A stretch of DNA of 64,000 nucleotides, from positions 744,001 to 808,000 of the forward strand of contig NZ_JAFVLN010000002.1 in the NCBI RefSeq assembly GCF_017377775.1, in the 5' to 3' direction. The notes below the pieces were generated by a model. It saw nothing but the letters and a program-made list of their open reading frames with translations, was not told where the DNA came from and searched no databases. The stretch's first letter is position 1; each line of letters opens with the position of its first letter. Source of the DNA: Streptomyces sp. VRA16 Mangrove soil (GTDB lineage Bacteria > Actinomycetota > Actinomycetes > Streptomycetales > Streptomycetaceae). Positions 35,191 to 44,900 of the stretch are shown here, in pieces. A program made the translations under genes and the position numbers.

Positions 35191-35230
35191 CCGTTACGTG
35201 CCGGTACGTGCCGGTACGTGCCGGTACGTG
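35191..35230. repeat. 10-bp tandem repeat, four copies
   Basis: CCGKTACGTG is repeated four times without gaps (first copy CCGTTACGTG, then three CCGGTACGTG). Each unit contains TACGT, so this could be an array of protein binding sites or a slippage product. Confidence 0.85.
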
Positions 35231-35383
35231 TCGACACGGTCCGTGCCGCGCACCCCGCCACCCCCAGCAGTACAACCGGGCCGGCGCCGTGCGGCAGGAT
35301 CATGGCGGCCGGTCGGGTGAATCACGCAGCGTGTACGCGTGCCAGGCCGCCGGGTGCCGCGGCCCGCGACCAGCATCTCCGGA

Positions 35384-36670
35384 GTGATCATCGGACGACC
35401 TGGCCGTATCCGTACGGGCCGCGCACCGGCCCGCGGCATCCTGCTGGGCCTGCTGCTCTGCGCCGTCTGCTGGTCCTCGGTGGCCCCGACGTCCGCCGAC
35501 GGCTCGGGGACGCGCGGGCTCGCCCTCGATGTCACGGTCAACACCCGCCCGGGGCTCGGCGCGCTGCGCCCCGGGATCCGCACCGGCGGCGTCGTCGTGA
35601 AGACGTACCGGCTGACCAACCGGAGCGGCGCCGACCTCTACGCGATCCGCGTCCGGGACCCCGCGCTGCCGGGCGCCCGGATCCGCTGCGCCGGCGGGGG
35701 CGACCGGGTGCCGCGCCTGACGGGGCTGCGTTCGGCGCGCTGCACGGCGACCGGCCGGGCCCGCCCCGGCACGTGGGTCGGCGAGGCGACGGCCGCCGGA
35801 CGGCAGCCGTATCTGCGGGCCACCGTGCGGGCGAGCGCGCGCTCCGGGTACGCGGGGGTGGGCGCCGCGCTGGCCCTCGTCCAGACCGCGCGGGTGACGG
35901 GGCCCGGCCGCGCCGTGGTCCGGTACGCCGTCACCAACACCGGCAACCGGGACGTCCTGCGGGTCCGGGTCGGTGACGCGGCGCTCACCCCGGCCCGGAT
36001 CGCCTGTGCGGGCGGGTCGCCGGTCGTGGCCCGGATCGCGCCGGGGGCGACGGCCGTGTGCGCCGCCGAGGTGCGGCGCGCGCCCGGCACCTACACCGGC
36101 CGGGGCCGCGCCGAGGGCACCGACGGGCTGCGCACGCTCGGTCCCCGGGGCGGTCGGCTCGCGCCGCCGCGGCTGACGGCCGACGCCTCGGCGCGCTTCA
36201 CCCTGCCCGGGCCGACGCACCACACCACTCCCCCCTCGCCCCGGCCGCCCCAGCCGTCCCGGCCGTCGCCCGCGGTGGTGGCGCCGGTGCCGCCCGGCGC
36301 GTTCGACGTGCCGCCCGAGGCGCTGGACGAACCGGCGGACGTGCCGGCGGACGTGCCGCCGGTGCCCCCGGGCCCCGTCCCGCCCGCCGCCGCGCTACTG
36401 GCCGCCGTCCCGCCGCCGCCGGGCATCGCGGCACCGGGCATCGCGCCGCCGGGTGTCGCGCCGCCGGACGCCGTTCAGCGGCCGCGGGCCCCGGCCGTGC
36501 CCCGGCCGCCCGCCGCCCGCCGGCAACAGGCCCGCCCCCAGGGCTCCTTGCTCCGCCGCTTCGTCCGGCAGGACCACACGCCGACCGGCCTGGGGCTGCT
36601 GACCGCGCTGTTCCTCGTACTGCTGCCGGCCGCCCTCGCGGCGGTCCTGCTCGGCTCCCGCAGAAACTGA
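35384..36670 (+). CDS. secreted membrane-anchored protein with DUF11-like repeats and Pro-rich stalk
   Basis: This protein of about 428 aa has a signal peptide (GILLGLLLCAVCWSSVAPTSA), two beta-sandwich-like repeats each with paired Cys (residues about 45-150 and 160-250, each starting with a YRLTNRSG or YAVTNTGN strand), a long Pro/Ala-rich stalk and a C-terminal membrane helix, LGLLTALFLVLLPAALAAVL, followed by GSRRN. No LPxTG motif is present, so anchoring is by the helix. GTG 35384 is preferred for the shorter n-region; GTG 35339 is possible. Function unknown; a surface-exposed role is likely. Confidence 0.65.
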   Translation: MIIGRPGRIRTGRAPARGILLGLLLCAVCWSSVAPTSADGSGTRGLALDVTVNTRPGLGALRPGIRTGGVVVKTYRLTNRSGADLYAIRVRDPALPGARIRCAGGGDRVPRLTGLRSARCTATGRARPGTWVGEATAAGRQPYLRATVRASARSGYAGVGAALALVQTARVTGPGRAVVRYAVTNTGNRDVLRVRVGDAALTPARIACAGGSPVVARIAPGATAVCAAEVRRAPGTYTGRGRAEGTDGLRTLGPRGGRLAPPRLTADASARFTLPGPTHHTTPPSPRPPQPSRPSPAVVAPVPPGAFDVPPEALDEPADVPADVPPVPPGPVPPAAALLAAVPPPPGIAAPGIAPPGVAPPDAVQRPRAPAVPRPPAARRQQARPQGSLLRRFVRQDHTPTGLGLLTALFLVLLPAALAAVLLGSRRN

Positions 36671-36700
36671 CCGCCCCACCACACCGGACCGGGACCCCCG

Positions 36701-37441
36701 ATGATCGAAAGCCTCGCCATCGTCCTGGGCGTCGCGCTGCTCGCCGCCGCGATCGTCCTGCTCAAGCACCGCTACTGGCCACTGGGCCCGGACGACGAAC
36801 CGCGGGAGGACGTCGCCGAGTACATCTCGATGATGGTCGGCGTGCTCTACGCGCTCGTGCTCGGCCTCGCCCTCGTCTCGGTGTGGGACACCCACTCCAG
36901 CGCCGACGACCACGTGGCGTCCGAGGCCGGCGCCGCGCACCAGATCCATCTGCTCGCGGCGGGCCTGCCCGCCGTGCAGGCCGAGCGGATGCGCGCGGGC
37001 GTCGAGACGTACGTACGCCATGTCGTCGACACCGAATGGCCCGCGCTGTCCGCCGGGTCCGGGCCCGACCAGGCGGGCTGGCAGCTGCTGGACCGGGTGC
37101 GGTCGACGGCCCAGGTGCCCGACGACGCGACGCCCGCCCAGCAGGCCACCGTGCAGGAGACGCTGGCGCAGCTGAGCACGCTCGACGAGGCGCGGCGCGG
37201 GCGGGAGACGGACGCCGGGGAGCGGCTCTCGCCGGTGATCTGGTTCGGCCTGATCGTGGGCGGGTTCCTCACGGTGGCCTTCATGTTCATGTTCGGCGTG
37301 ACGCGGAGCTTCACGCACGTGGTGATGGTGATGGGCCTGTCCGCGCTGATCACGTTCACGGTGCTGCTGATCTACCAGCTGAACACGCCGTTCAGCGGCA
37401 TGTTCGCCGTCGGACCCGACGCGTTCACGCGGTACTTCTGA
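36701..37441 (+). CDS. DUF4239-family membrane protein
   Basis: The 246-aa protein has an N-terminal helix, a second at VGVLYALVLGLALVSVWD, a soluble middle part (residues about 70-165) and two C-terminal helices (WFGLIVGGFLTVAFMFMFGV and MVMGLSALITFTVLLIYQL), ending NTPFSGMFAVGPDAFTRYF. This layout and the ending match DUF4239 (bestrophin-like) proteins of unknown function, possibly channels. It converges with crcB with a 12-nt gap. Confidence 0.8.
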   Translation: MIESLAIVLGVALLAAAIVLLKHRYWPLGPDDEPREDVAEYISMMVGVLYALVLGLALVSVWDTHSSADDHVASEAGAAHQIHLLAAGLPAVQAERMRAGVETYVRHVVDTEWPALSAGSGPDQAGWQLLDRVRSTAQVPDDATPAQQATVQETLAQLSTLDEARRGRETDAGERLSPVIWFGLIVGGFLTVAFMFMFGVTRSFTHVVMVMGLSALITFTVLLIYQLNTPFSGMFAVGPDAFTRYF

Positions 37442-37453
37442 CCGGCGGGCCCG

Positions 37454-37828
37454 TCAGCCCCACAGCGCCTGCGCGAGGGCCGCGCCGACGAACGCGGATC
37501 CCAGGCCCGCCGCCACCGTGCCGAGCACGTTGACCGCCGCGTAGAAGCGGGCGCCCGTCTCCGCGAGCCGCAGGGTCTCGTACGAGAACGTCGAGTACGT
37601 CGTCAGCGCGCCGCACAGACCGGTGCCGAGCAGCAGCTGGACCTGCGAGGAGGCCGCGCCCGCCGCGACCGCACCGGTGACCAGGCCGAGGATCAGGGAG
37701 CCGACGACGTTCACCGCGAACGTGCCCCAGGGGAAGACCGAGTCGTGGCGCGCCTGCACCGTGCGGTCGGTGAGATAGCGCAGCGGGGCGCCGACCATGG
37801 CGCCCGCGATCACAAGAAGCCAGTTCAC
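37454..37828 (-). CDS. crcB: fluoride exporter CrcB/FluC subunit
   Basis: The 124-aa protein has four membrane helices and the Fluc signatures [29 protein letters not shown] and [16 protein letters not shown], the region lining the fluoride pore. Fluc channels are dual-topology dimers exporting F-. GTG 37828 overlaps the stop of the DUF190 gene (GTGA). It is the third gene of a crcB-DUF190-crcB operon. Two crcB copies in one operon usually make a heterodimer of fixed, opposite topologies. Confidence 0.93.
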   Translation of the reverse strand: MNWLLVIAGAMVGAPLRYLTDRTVQARHDSVFPWGTFAVNVVGSLILGLVTGAVAAGAASSQVQLLLGTGLCGALTTYSTFSYETLRLAETGARFYAAVNVLGTVAAGLGSAFVGAALAQALWG

Positions 37829-38223
37829 GCCTCGGCGTCCCCCTGGTCCGCCCGGTCGGCCCGGTCTGCCTTGTCCCGTCCCACGTACCGGATGACCTCG
37901 CAGTCGTCGAGGATCACCAGGCCCTCGGTGACCAGTTCGTCGAGCTGCGGCAGGAACGCCCGTACGCGCTCCTCCTCGTCGACGATCACGATCGCCACCG
38001 GCAGATCCTCGCTGAGCGACAGGAGCCGGTGGGTGTGGATCAGCGAGGTCGCGCCGAAGCCCTCGATGCCGCGGAAGACGGAGGCGCCGGCAAGGCCCGC
38101 GCGGTGGGCGCGGCGCACGATCTCCGCGTACAGCGGTTTGTGCTGCCAGGTGTCGTTCTCGCCGATGAAGACGGTGACGCGCAGGGCCGATCCGGTGAGC
38201 CGGCGGCTCTCTCGTGTGCTCAT
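37825..38223 (-). CDS. DUF190-domain protein (PII-like fold)
   Basis: The 132-aa protein has the DUF190 pattern [40 protein letters not shown] and [20 protein letters not shown]. The fold resembles PII signalling proteins. It is encoded between two crcB genes with 4-nt overlaps on both sides, so it is probably a regulator or sensor of the fluoride channel. The C-terminal [15 protein letters not shown] tail is charged and low-complexity. Confidence 0.88.
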   Translation of the reverse strand: MSTRESRRLTGSALRVTVFIGENDTWQHKPLYAEIVRRAHRAGLAGASVFRGIEGFGATSLIHTHRLLSLSEDLPVAIVIVDEEERVRAFLPQLDELVTEGLVILDDCEVIRYVGRDKADRADRADQGDAEA

Positions 38224-38705
38224 CGCTGCCTCCCTCGGCTGCTGCGGCGTTCGATGACACGGCGGGTCAGGCGCGCCGCCGTCCAGACGGCCGCGAGGGC
38301 CACGCACACGGTCAGCGCGAGATAGCCGAGCGCGGTGCGGGCGTGCCCGCCGTCGGTCAGTGTCCTGATGTCCACGGCGTACGTCGAGAAGGTGGTGAAG
38401 CCGCCGAGGACGCCGGTGCCGAAGAACGGGCGGACCAGATGGTGGGCCGCCCACACCTCCGTGATGACGACCATGAAGACGCCTATGACGGCGCAGCCCA
38501 CCGCGTTGACGCACAGGGTCGTCCACGGGAAGGCGCCGGGTGCGGTGGGCCACAGGAGCGCGGCGCCGTAGCGCGCCGACGCGCCGGCCGCGCCGCCCAC
38601 CGAGACGGCCGCGATCACCGGTGCCTGGCCCCGCCACTGCTCACGACGGCGCGCGGCGGGGCGGGCCGCCGCGGCCGGGGCCGTCTCTACGGGTTCGTCG
38701 AGCAT
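38220..38705 (-). CDS. crcB: fluoride exporter CrcB/FluC subunit with long N-terminus
   Basis: The 161-aa protein has four membrane helices and Fluc motifs [30 protein letters not shown] and [15 protein letters not shown]. The N-terminal 35 residues (polar, Ala/Arg-rich) are longer than in the partner CrcB. Start is ATG 38705; no good Shine-Dalgarno is seen. First gene of the crcB-DUF190-crcB operon, with ATGA overlap to DUF190. I saw no fluoride riboswitch upstream. Confidence 0.9.
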   Translation of the reverse strand: MLDEPVETAPAAAARPAARRREQWRGQAPVIAAVSVGGAAGASARYGAALLWPTAPGAFPWTTLCVNAVGCAVIGVFMVVITEVWAAHHLVRPFFGTGVLGGFTTFSTYAVDIRTLTDGGHARTALGYLALTVCVALAAVWTAARLTRRVIERRSSRGRQR

Positions 38706-39081
38706 GTACGTGCGGGCCTTCTTCACGAGCGGGGGCCGGACGAGCCTATCCCGCCCCCTCGCCCGTGTCCTTGCGCGGGGGCGCCGGCCGGGGCGTCGTC
38801 CCACCGCGGCGGGGCGGGCGCGGGCGCCGGTCGGGGCGCCGCCAGCCCTGTCCGATGTCCCGTGCGCCGGGCCCCGCCGCGCCCGGTACCCCGCGCCCCA
38901 CGCTTCCCCCGCCCCAACGGCCCATGGTCGATCACGCCCCGTCCCCCGTGCCGGAAAGCTGTGACTCTATGACCGTTCGTCAAAAACCGACAGCGGGTTC
39001 ACAGTCGGGGGCGATCATGGATGAAGCACGGAAGATGCGGGCTGCACGGGCCGTCGCCCGCGTCACTGTGCGTAGCCGGTT
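38706..39081. other. intergenic region without recognised gene
   Basis: These 376 bp lie between the crcB operon start and the 3' end of the TetR gene. The region is extremely GC-rich with several GGCGCC/GGGCGC inverted motifs around 38785-38850. Neither strand shows a convincing ORF, and I could not find a fluoride riboswitch signature. Confidence 0.5.
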
Positions 39082-39774
39082 TCAGGGGATCAGTTCCTCG
39101 ACGGCCCGCTGCACCTCGGCCAGTTCCGCGGCGCCCAGGCGCGGCCACCCGAGCCCGTGCACGAGTGCGGACGTGACGGCCGGACGGCTGTCGCGGGCCC
39201 GGGCGTCGCCCCACTGGAAGCGGCGGGACAGCAGATGGGTGACCGCGTACCCGAGGACGGCCGAGCGCAGGGCGTCGGCGGCCACCTCGGCGGGCAGGGT
39301 CGGATGGCTGAAGTCGCCCTCGCGCAGGGTGCGCCGGGCGACGGAGGCGACGATCTGCGCGATCTGCCCGTCGACCAGGAAGCGCCGCTCCAGGCGCTCC
39401 CCGCTGGCGGCCGCGGCGACGGCGTCGGTCAGCGCGGTGACGCTGGACTCGAAGAGCGCGGGCTGGGTCTCGGCGTGCCGCATCGCCGCGAACGCGAGCC
39501 CGTACAGTGCCCGCACCCCGCTCCAGGGCAGGTCGGCGACGGCCTGGAAGGTGCGGGACTGGCGGCGGGTGCTCTCCGTCGCCAGTTCCACGAGGAGGTC
39601 CTCGCGACACGTGAAGTGGTTGTAGACGGTGCCTTTGGAGTAGCCGGCCTCCTGGGCGAGCCGTCCGAGGGTGAGCTGGTGCAGTCCGTCCCGGGCGATC
39701 ACGTCGAGGGCGGTGCGCAGCAGCAGCCGCTCACGCTCCGCCACCTCGAAGGCCTTGCGCTGTGCGGTCCGCAT
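39082..39774 (-). CDS. TetR-family transcriptional regulator
   Basis: The 230-aa protein has an N-terminal TetR HTH (ITARDGLHQLTL-like helix 1, then LAQEAGYSKGTVYNHFTCRE) and a helical ligand-binding domain. The middle has FRQ-like ALFESSVTALTDAV and QIAQIVASVARR. The start is ATG 39774; an inverted CACAC-N8-GTGTG lies directly upstream (about 39781-39798) and could be its operator. Neighbours do not indicate its target genes. Confidence 0.88.
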   Translation of the reverse strand: MRTAQRKAFEVAERERLLLRTALDVIARDGLHQLTLGRLAQEAGYSKGTVYNHFTCREDLLVELATESTRRQSRTFQAVADLPWSGVRALYGLAFAAMRHAETQPALFESSVTALTDAVAAAASGERLERRFLVDGQIAQIVASVARRTLREGDFSHPTLPAEVAADALRSAVLGYAVTHLLSRRFQWGDARARDSRPAVTSALVHGLGWPRLGAAELAEVQRAVEELIP

Positions 39775-39957
39775 GGCATCACACCGTCTGACGTGTGGTC
39801 AAAGTCCGGTCCGCTGTCATGAGTCGACCGGCCGAAAGACGCGCGTCCGGGCCGCCCTCGCGAGCCGCCCGTGCGGCGTGGCGCGCACGGGGCGACGTCC
39901 GGCACAGACGTGCCGCGCCCACGGCCGATTCCGGTCGTTCTGCCGCGCGGACCGCCG

Positions 39958-41688
39958 TCACAGGTTCTCGCCTCCCCCACTGCTCACCACGTAACTGCAC
40001 TGGGTGTAGCTGTATCCGGGCTGGACGGTGCCGCCCGCGGCGCGGCTGGTCGCCGTCGCGTTGTCGCCGCCCGGCTTGTGCAGGAAGTGGTAGGTGCCCG
40101 CGGGCAGCCGGAGCGTCTTCTTCGGGTACTTCTTGCCGCTCGCCTTGCAGGCCTGGCCGGCTCCGGCCGCCTCGCTCGGATACGCCTTGCAGGAGCCGCA
40201 GGCGGCGATGGTGACGCGCCCGGTGACGGGACCGGTGTAGAGGACCTCGACCGGGTCGGGCCCGTCGTTGCTGATCACCAGCTCCATCCGGGTGCCTCCG
40301 GGGGCGTGCGCGGGCGGCAAGTGGGCGCCTGCGGACGGGCGTTGCTCCGCGATCTCGGCGGCGATGGCGACCTGCCGGGCGCGGGCGCGCCGTTCGTCGC
40401 TCTTGTACGTGCCCGCGAAGCCGGCCAGCGTCTTGCGTGACTCGGCGAACTTCTTGTCCCTGAACTGGTCGATGCCGCAGGCGTACACGCCGTCCTCGAC
40501 GGCCGTGTCGACGTCGCCGCGCAGATGCTCGGGGGCGGGGGCGGGCAGCTCCTTCGCGGTGTCGCCGATGCGCCGCAGTTCGTCGGTGGCGCGGCAGGGT
40601 TCGGCGCCGCCCAGCTCACCGGCGCGCCGGTCGACGGCGTCGCGCACGGCGGGTTCGACCTTCGCGGCCTGGTCCGACTTCGGGAACGTGCGCAGGAGTT
40701 GGCCGAGTTCGCCGCCCTGGCCGTCGCCCTCGCCGGAGCCGAGTTTGCCGGTGCCGCACCCCAGGAGGGAGGTGGCGAGCCGGTCGTCGGGCCAGGTGGC
40801 GAGCGAGCCGAGGACCTCGCGGTCGATGGTCTTGGGGACGTCCCGCAGGTATGCGAGGGGCGCGACCGCCGCACAGTCGTCGTGCTCGGCGTACGGCGCG
40901 GCGACGGCCTTGTAGTAGGCGTCGAGGCTGTCGTGCACGCGGTGGGCGGCCCGGGAGCCGGGGTGGTTCTCGGTGAGGTCGTGGTAGCCGTCGAGGGCGG
41001 TGCGGTAGTCGCCCCGGGACTGCGCGAAGTCCTGGGCCGACGCCTTCTTGACGAGGGCGTCGGTGCGGTCGAGGCGGTCGAGGAGCATCTTCTCCACGGC
41101 GTCGTCGCGCAGGCTGTCGTAGACGAGCACGCCCCCGGCGGGCACGGCGAGCAGCACCACGCCGAGGACGACGGCAAGGGCGGGCCTGATCCGTGCGGCG
41201 GTCGCGGGTGCGCGCAGGCCCCGGCGGGCGCCGTCCGCGGCCGCGATCAGCAGCACGGCGAGGTAGCCGACGACCGCCCAGCGCGGCACTCCGTCGGCGT
41301 CGGCGGGCAGGGCGACGATCAGCAGCCCGGCGCTCGCGCCGAGGCAGAGCACGGTGAGCAGCCGGCGGCGCAGGAAGGCGTAACCGAGGCCGAGGCCCGA
41401 GAGGTTGAGGAGTCCGGTGGCGGCCGCGCGGGCCGGGTCGGCCGGTCCCGGGGGCGCCTTTGGCGGAGGTGGCGGTGCGTACGGCGGTCCCAACTCCGGT
41501 GTGTTGGAGGGTTGTTGGGGCGGATATCCGTAGCCCGGCGGCGGTCCGGGCGGCATCGGCGGCAGCTCGTGCCGCCCGCCCTCGGGCGGCATCTGCGGGG
41601 GCGGCCCGAACCCGCCGCTCTCACCGCCTCCCCCGTCGCCGCCGCTTCCCGGCCCCGTGCCGTCGGACGCGTCCCCCGGCCACCTCAT
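39958..41688 (-). CDS. large membrane protein with Pro-rich N-terminus and extracellular C-terminal domain
   Basis: This 576-aa protein is not recognised as a known family. Residues 1-85 are Gly/Pro/Met-rich (PPPGYGYPPQQPSN-like), as in several Streptomyces membrane proteins. Three to four hydrophobic segments (about residues 105-195) are followed by a long soluble part with paired Cys (CGSCKAYP, QACKASGKK, QCSYVVSSG) and helical TPR-like segments. ATG 41688 has GGGGGACC upstream; upstream codons are less likely. It is divergent from the GH3 gene. The role may be at the cell surface; that is inference. Confidence 0.65.
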   Translation of the reverse strand: MRWPGDASDGTGPGSGGDGGGGESGGFGPPPQMPPEGGRHELPPMPPGPPPGYGYPPQQPSNTPELGPPYAPPPPPKAPPGPADPARAAATGLLNLSGLGLGYAFLRRRLLTVLCLGASAGLLIVALPADADGVPRWAVVGYLAVLLIAAADGARRGLRAPATAARIRPALAVVLGVVLLAVPAGGVLVYDSLRDDAVEKMLLDRLDRTDALVKKASAQDFAQSRGDYRTALDGYHDLTENHPGSRAAHRVHDSLDAYYKAVAAPYAEHDDCAAVAPLAYLRDVPKTIDREVLGSLATWPDDRLATSLLGCGTGKLGSGEGDGQGGELGQLLRTFPKSDQAAKVEPAVRDAVDRRAGELGGAEPCRATDELRRIGDTAKELPAPAPEHLRGDVDTAVEDGVYACGIDQFRDKKFAESRKTLAGFAGTYKSDERRARARQVAIAAEIAEQRPSAGAHLPPAHAPGGTRMELVISNDGPDPVEVLYTGPVTGRVTIAACGSCKAYPSEAAGAGQACKASGKKYPKKTLRLPAGTYHFLHKPGGDNATATSRAAGGTVQPGYSYTQCSYVVSSGGGENL

Positions 41689-41806
41689 CGCGGTCCCCCA
41701 ACCGTCAGGTGTCACAGTCCCTTTGCCACGATCCGGGCGGAACGGCGGACCTGTCAATCGGTCATGCCCCGCCGACCGCCCCCAACTGCCTTTACGTCCC
41801 GAACTC

Positions 41807-41835
41807 TTGACGGCCTCACTCGACCCCCTTTAACT
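41807..41835 (+). promoter_or_regulatory. possible promoter of the GH3 gene
   Basis: TTGACG (41807-41812) is followed after 17 bases by TTAACT (41830-41835) about 75 bases before the GH3 start. The -35 match is good and the -10 match is weak. Confidence 0.3.
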
Positions 41836-41911
41836 CAACCCTTGAATTAAGACGCTCGGGCACGAAGCACCGCTCCACCATCACCGGTCACGGGACCATC
41901 GGGAGGGAACG

Positions 41912-44900
41912 TTGCGTCACCACAGACACACCAGCGGGGGCACCGGACGGAGAAGGCGCGCCGCCTTACTGGCCGTCTCCGCGCTCGCCGCCGGACTGCT
42001 GCCCCTGACCACCGCGGGACCGGCCGCGTCCGCCGACGACCCGGCGCCCGTGCCGGTCGACCGCTTCGAGGGCGAGGTGCCGTTCGCCTCGCAGCCTGCC
42101 GAGGGCCTCTTCACCTGGGGCGGCGACGCGGACGACAACCCGAAGCTGGAGCTGAAGGAACGCGCGGACGCGCCCGAGGGCGCCAAGGTCCTCGAAGGCT
42201 CGTACGACATCAGCGGCTACGGCGGCTTCAGCCATGACTACGCGGCCGATCAGCCGGCCCACGACTGGTCGGCGCACAAGGGCATCCGGTTCTGGTGGTA
42301 CGGGGACGGCTCCGGCCGCAAGCTGACGTTCGAGATCAAGGACGGCGGCGCGCACGGCGAGGCGTCCGAGCTGTGGAACACCTCGTTCACTGACGACTTC
42401 TCGGGGTGGAAGCAGGTCGAGCTGCCGTTCACGCAGTTCGCGTACCGCACCGACTACCAGCCCGTCGGCGGCATCGACCACGTCCTGGGGCTCGACAAGA
42501 TGTGGGGCTACGCCGTCACGCTCCCCGTCGGCTCGAAGTCCGGGTTCGCCATGGACGACGTCGAGTTGTACGGCAAGGCCGATCCGGCGCTGCGGGCGCA
42601 GGTGACGACGGACGCCGCCGTGTACCCGGTGAAGGAGGGCGGCTCGGCGAAGGTGAAGCTGTCGGTGACGACCACCGGCAACGTCCCGGTCTCCGACGAC
42701 GTCACCGTCACGTACGCCACCGAGGGCGGCACGGCGACGGCCGGCACGGACTACACCCCGGTCAGCGGCACGGTCACCTTCCCGGCCGGCACCGCGTCGG
42801 GCGCCTCGAAGACCGTCACCGTCGCGACCGCCAGGGACGGCGAGAAGGCGGAGACCGCCGAGACGATCCCGCTGAAGCTGACGGTGACCGGCGCGAAGGC
42901 GCCCGCGGAGACCCCGCAGGTCGTCGTCGACGCGCACGGCCTCCCCTACCTCGACGCGAAGCTGCCGGTGAAGAAGCGGGTCGCCGACCTCGTCTCCCGG
43001 ATGTCGCTCGCGGAGAAGGCCGGTCAGATGACGCAGGCCGAGCGCGGCGGTGTGGGTGCGGGCGCGGACGTGACCTCGTACGACCTGGGGTCGCTGCTCT
43101 CCGGCGGCGGTTCGACGCCGACGCCGAACACCGCGGCGGCCTGGGCGAAGATGATCGACGGCTTCCAGCTGCGCACGCGGGCCACCCGCTTCCAGATCCC
43201 GCTGATCTACGGCGTGGACGCGGTGCACGGCCACAACAACCTCGTCGGCGCGACCATCCTGCCGCACAACATCGGCATGGGCGCGACCCGCGATCCCGGG
43301 CTCGCCGAGAAGGCGGGGGCGGTGACCGCGTCCGAGGTGCGCGCGACCGGTGTCCCGTGGGACTTCGCCCCGTGTCTGTGCGTCTCGCGCGACGAGCGCT
43401 GGGGCCGCTCCTACGAGTCGTTCGGCGAGGACCCGGCGCTCGTGAAGTCGATGGAGACGATGATCCAGGGCTTCCAGGGCCGCGCCGACGGCAGCGACCT
43501 GGACCGCGACGACAAGGTGCTCGCCACCGCCAAGCACTTCGTGGGCGACGGCGGCACGGCGTACGGCTCGTCGACCACCGGCACGTACACCATCGACCAG
43601 GGCGTCACGACGGTGACGAAGCAGGAGCTGGAGTCGGTGCACATGGCCCCCTTCAAGGAGGCGGTCGAGCGCGGGATCGGCTCGGTCATGCCGTCGTACT
43701 CCTCGCTCGACATCGTCGGCGACGGCGAGGGCCCGGTGAAGATGCACGCCAACGGGCCGATGATCAATGGAGAGTTGAAGGACGGGCTCGGCTTCGACGG
43801 GTTCGTCATCAGTGACTACAACGGCATCGACCAGATCCCGGGCGACTACGCGAGCGACATCCGCACGTCGGTGAACGCGGGCATCGACATGGTCATGGCC
43901 CCGTACGCGTACAAGGACTTCCGCGACGGCCTCGTCACGGAGGCGAAGGCCGGGCGGGTGAGCGAGCAGCGGATCGACGACGCCGTCTCCCGCATCCTCA
44001 CCGAGAAGTTCAAGCTCGGTCTCTTCGAGAAGCCGTATGCGGACACCTCGAACGCCGGCGAGATCGGCGGCTCCGCGCACCGCTCGGTCGCCCGGCAGGC
44101 CGCGGCCGAGTCGCAGGTGCTGCTGAAGAACGACGGGAACGTGCTGCCGCTGAAGAAGTCGCAGAAGGTGTACGTGGCCGGGTCCGACGCCGACGACATC
44201 GGCAACCAGAGCGGCGGCTGGACCGTCACCTGGCAGGGCTCGTCCGGGAACATCACGGACGGCACGACGATCCTCCAGGCCATGAAGAAGGCGGCCCCGG
44301 ACACCACGATCGCGTACTCGAAGGACGCCTCGGCGTCGACCGACGGGTACGACGTGGGCGTGGTCGTCGTCGGCGAGACCCCGTACGCCGAGGGCATCGG
44401 TGACGTCGGCAACGGCAACGACCTGTCGCTGACCGCCGCCGACCGGGCCGCCGTGGACAAGGTGTGCGGCGCGATGAAGTGCGTGGTGCTCGTGGTCTCG
44501 GGCCGGCCGCAGCTCATCGGCGGCCAACTGGGCGACATCGACGCCCTGGTGGCGTCCTGGCTGCCGGGCACCGAGGGCGACGGAGTCGCCGACGTGCTCT
44601 ACGGCAGGAAGCCCTTCACGGGTCAGCTCCCGGTCACCTGGCCGAAGTCGGAGTCCCAGCTGCCGATCAACGTGGGCGATGCCTCGTACGATCCGCAGTT
44701 CCCGTACGGGTACGGGCTGACGACGCTGACGAAGGTGCCGGGCGGCGGCGAACACACCCTCAGGGCGCTGGAGCTCGCGGCGCGGCACGTGCACGACGCG
44801 AAGGCCGGGCGCGCGCTCGTCGACAAGGCGCGTCTGATCGTCCAGGAGAAGGCGGCGGGGAAGGTCTCCGCCGCGTGGGCGAAACCGTTCGCGAACGCCG

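Larger units (their letters stand above)
35041..35383. other. divergent intergenic region between hydrolase and Pro-rich protein
   Basis: No gene is seen. The region holds two tandem repeat blocks (35101-35166 and 35191-35230, listed separately) on the hydrolase side. The promoter of the 33637-35040 hydrolase gene should lie within or next to the repeats. The remaining bases show no clear structure. Confidence 0.6.

Noticed and set aside
38706..39081. fluoride riboswitch upstream of crcB
   Set aside because: I looked for the conserved crcB-motif elements on the minus strand and did not find them; a covariance search would be decisive.
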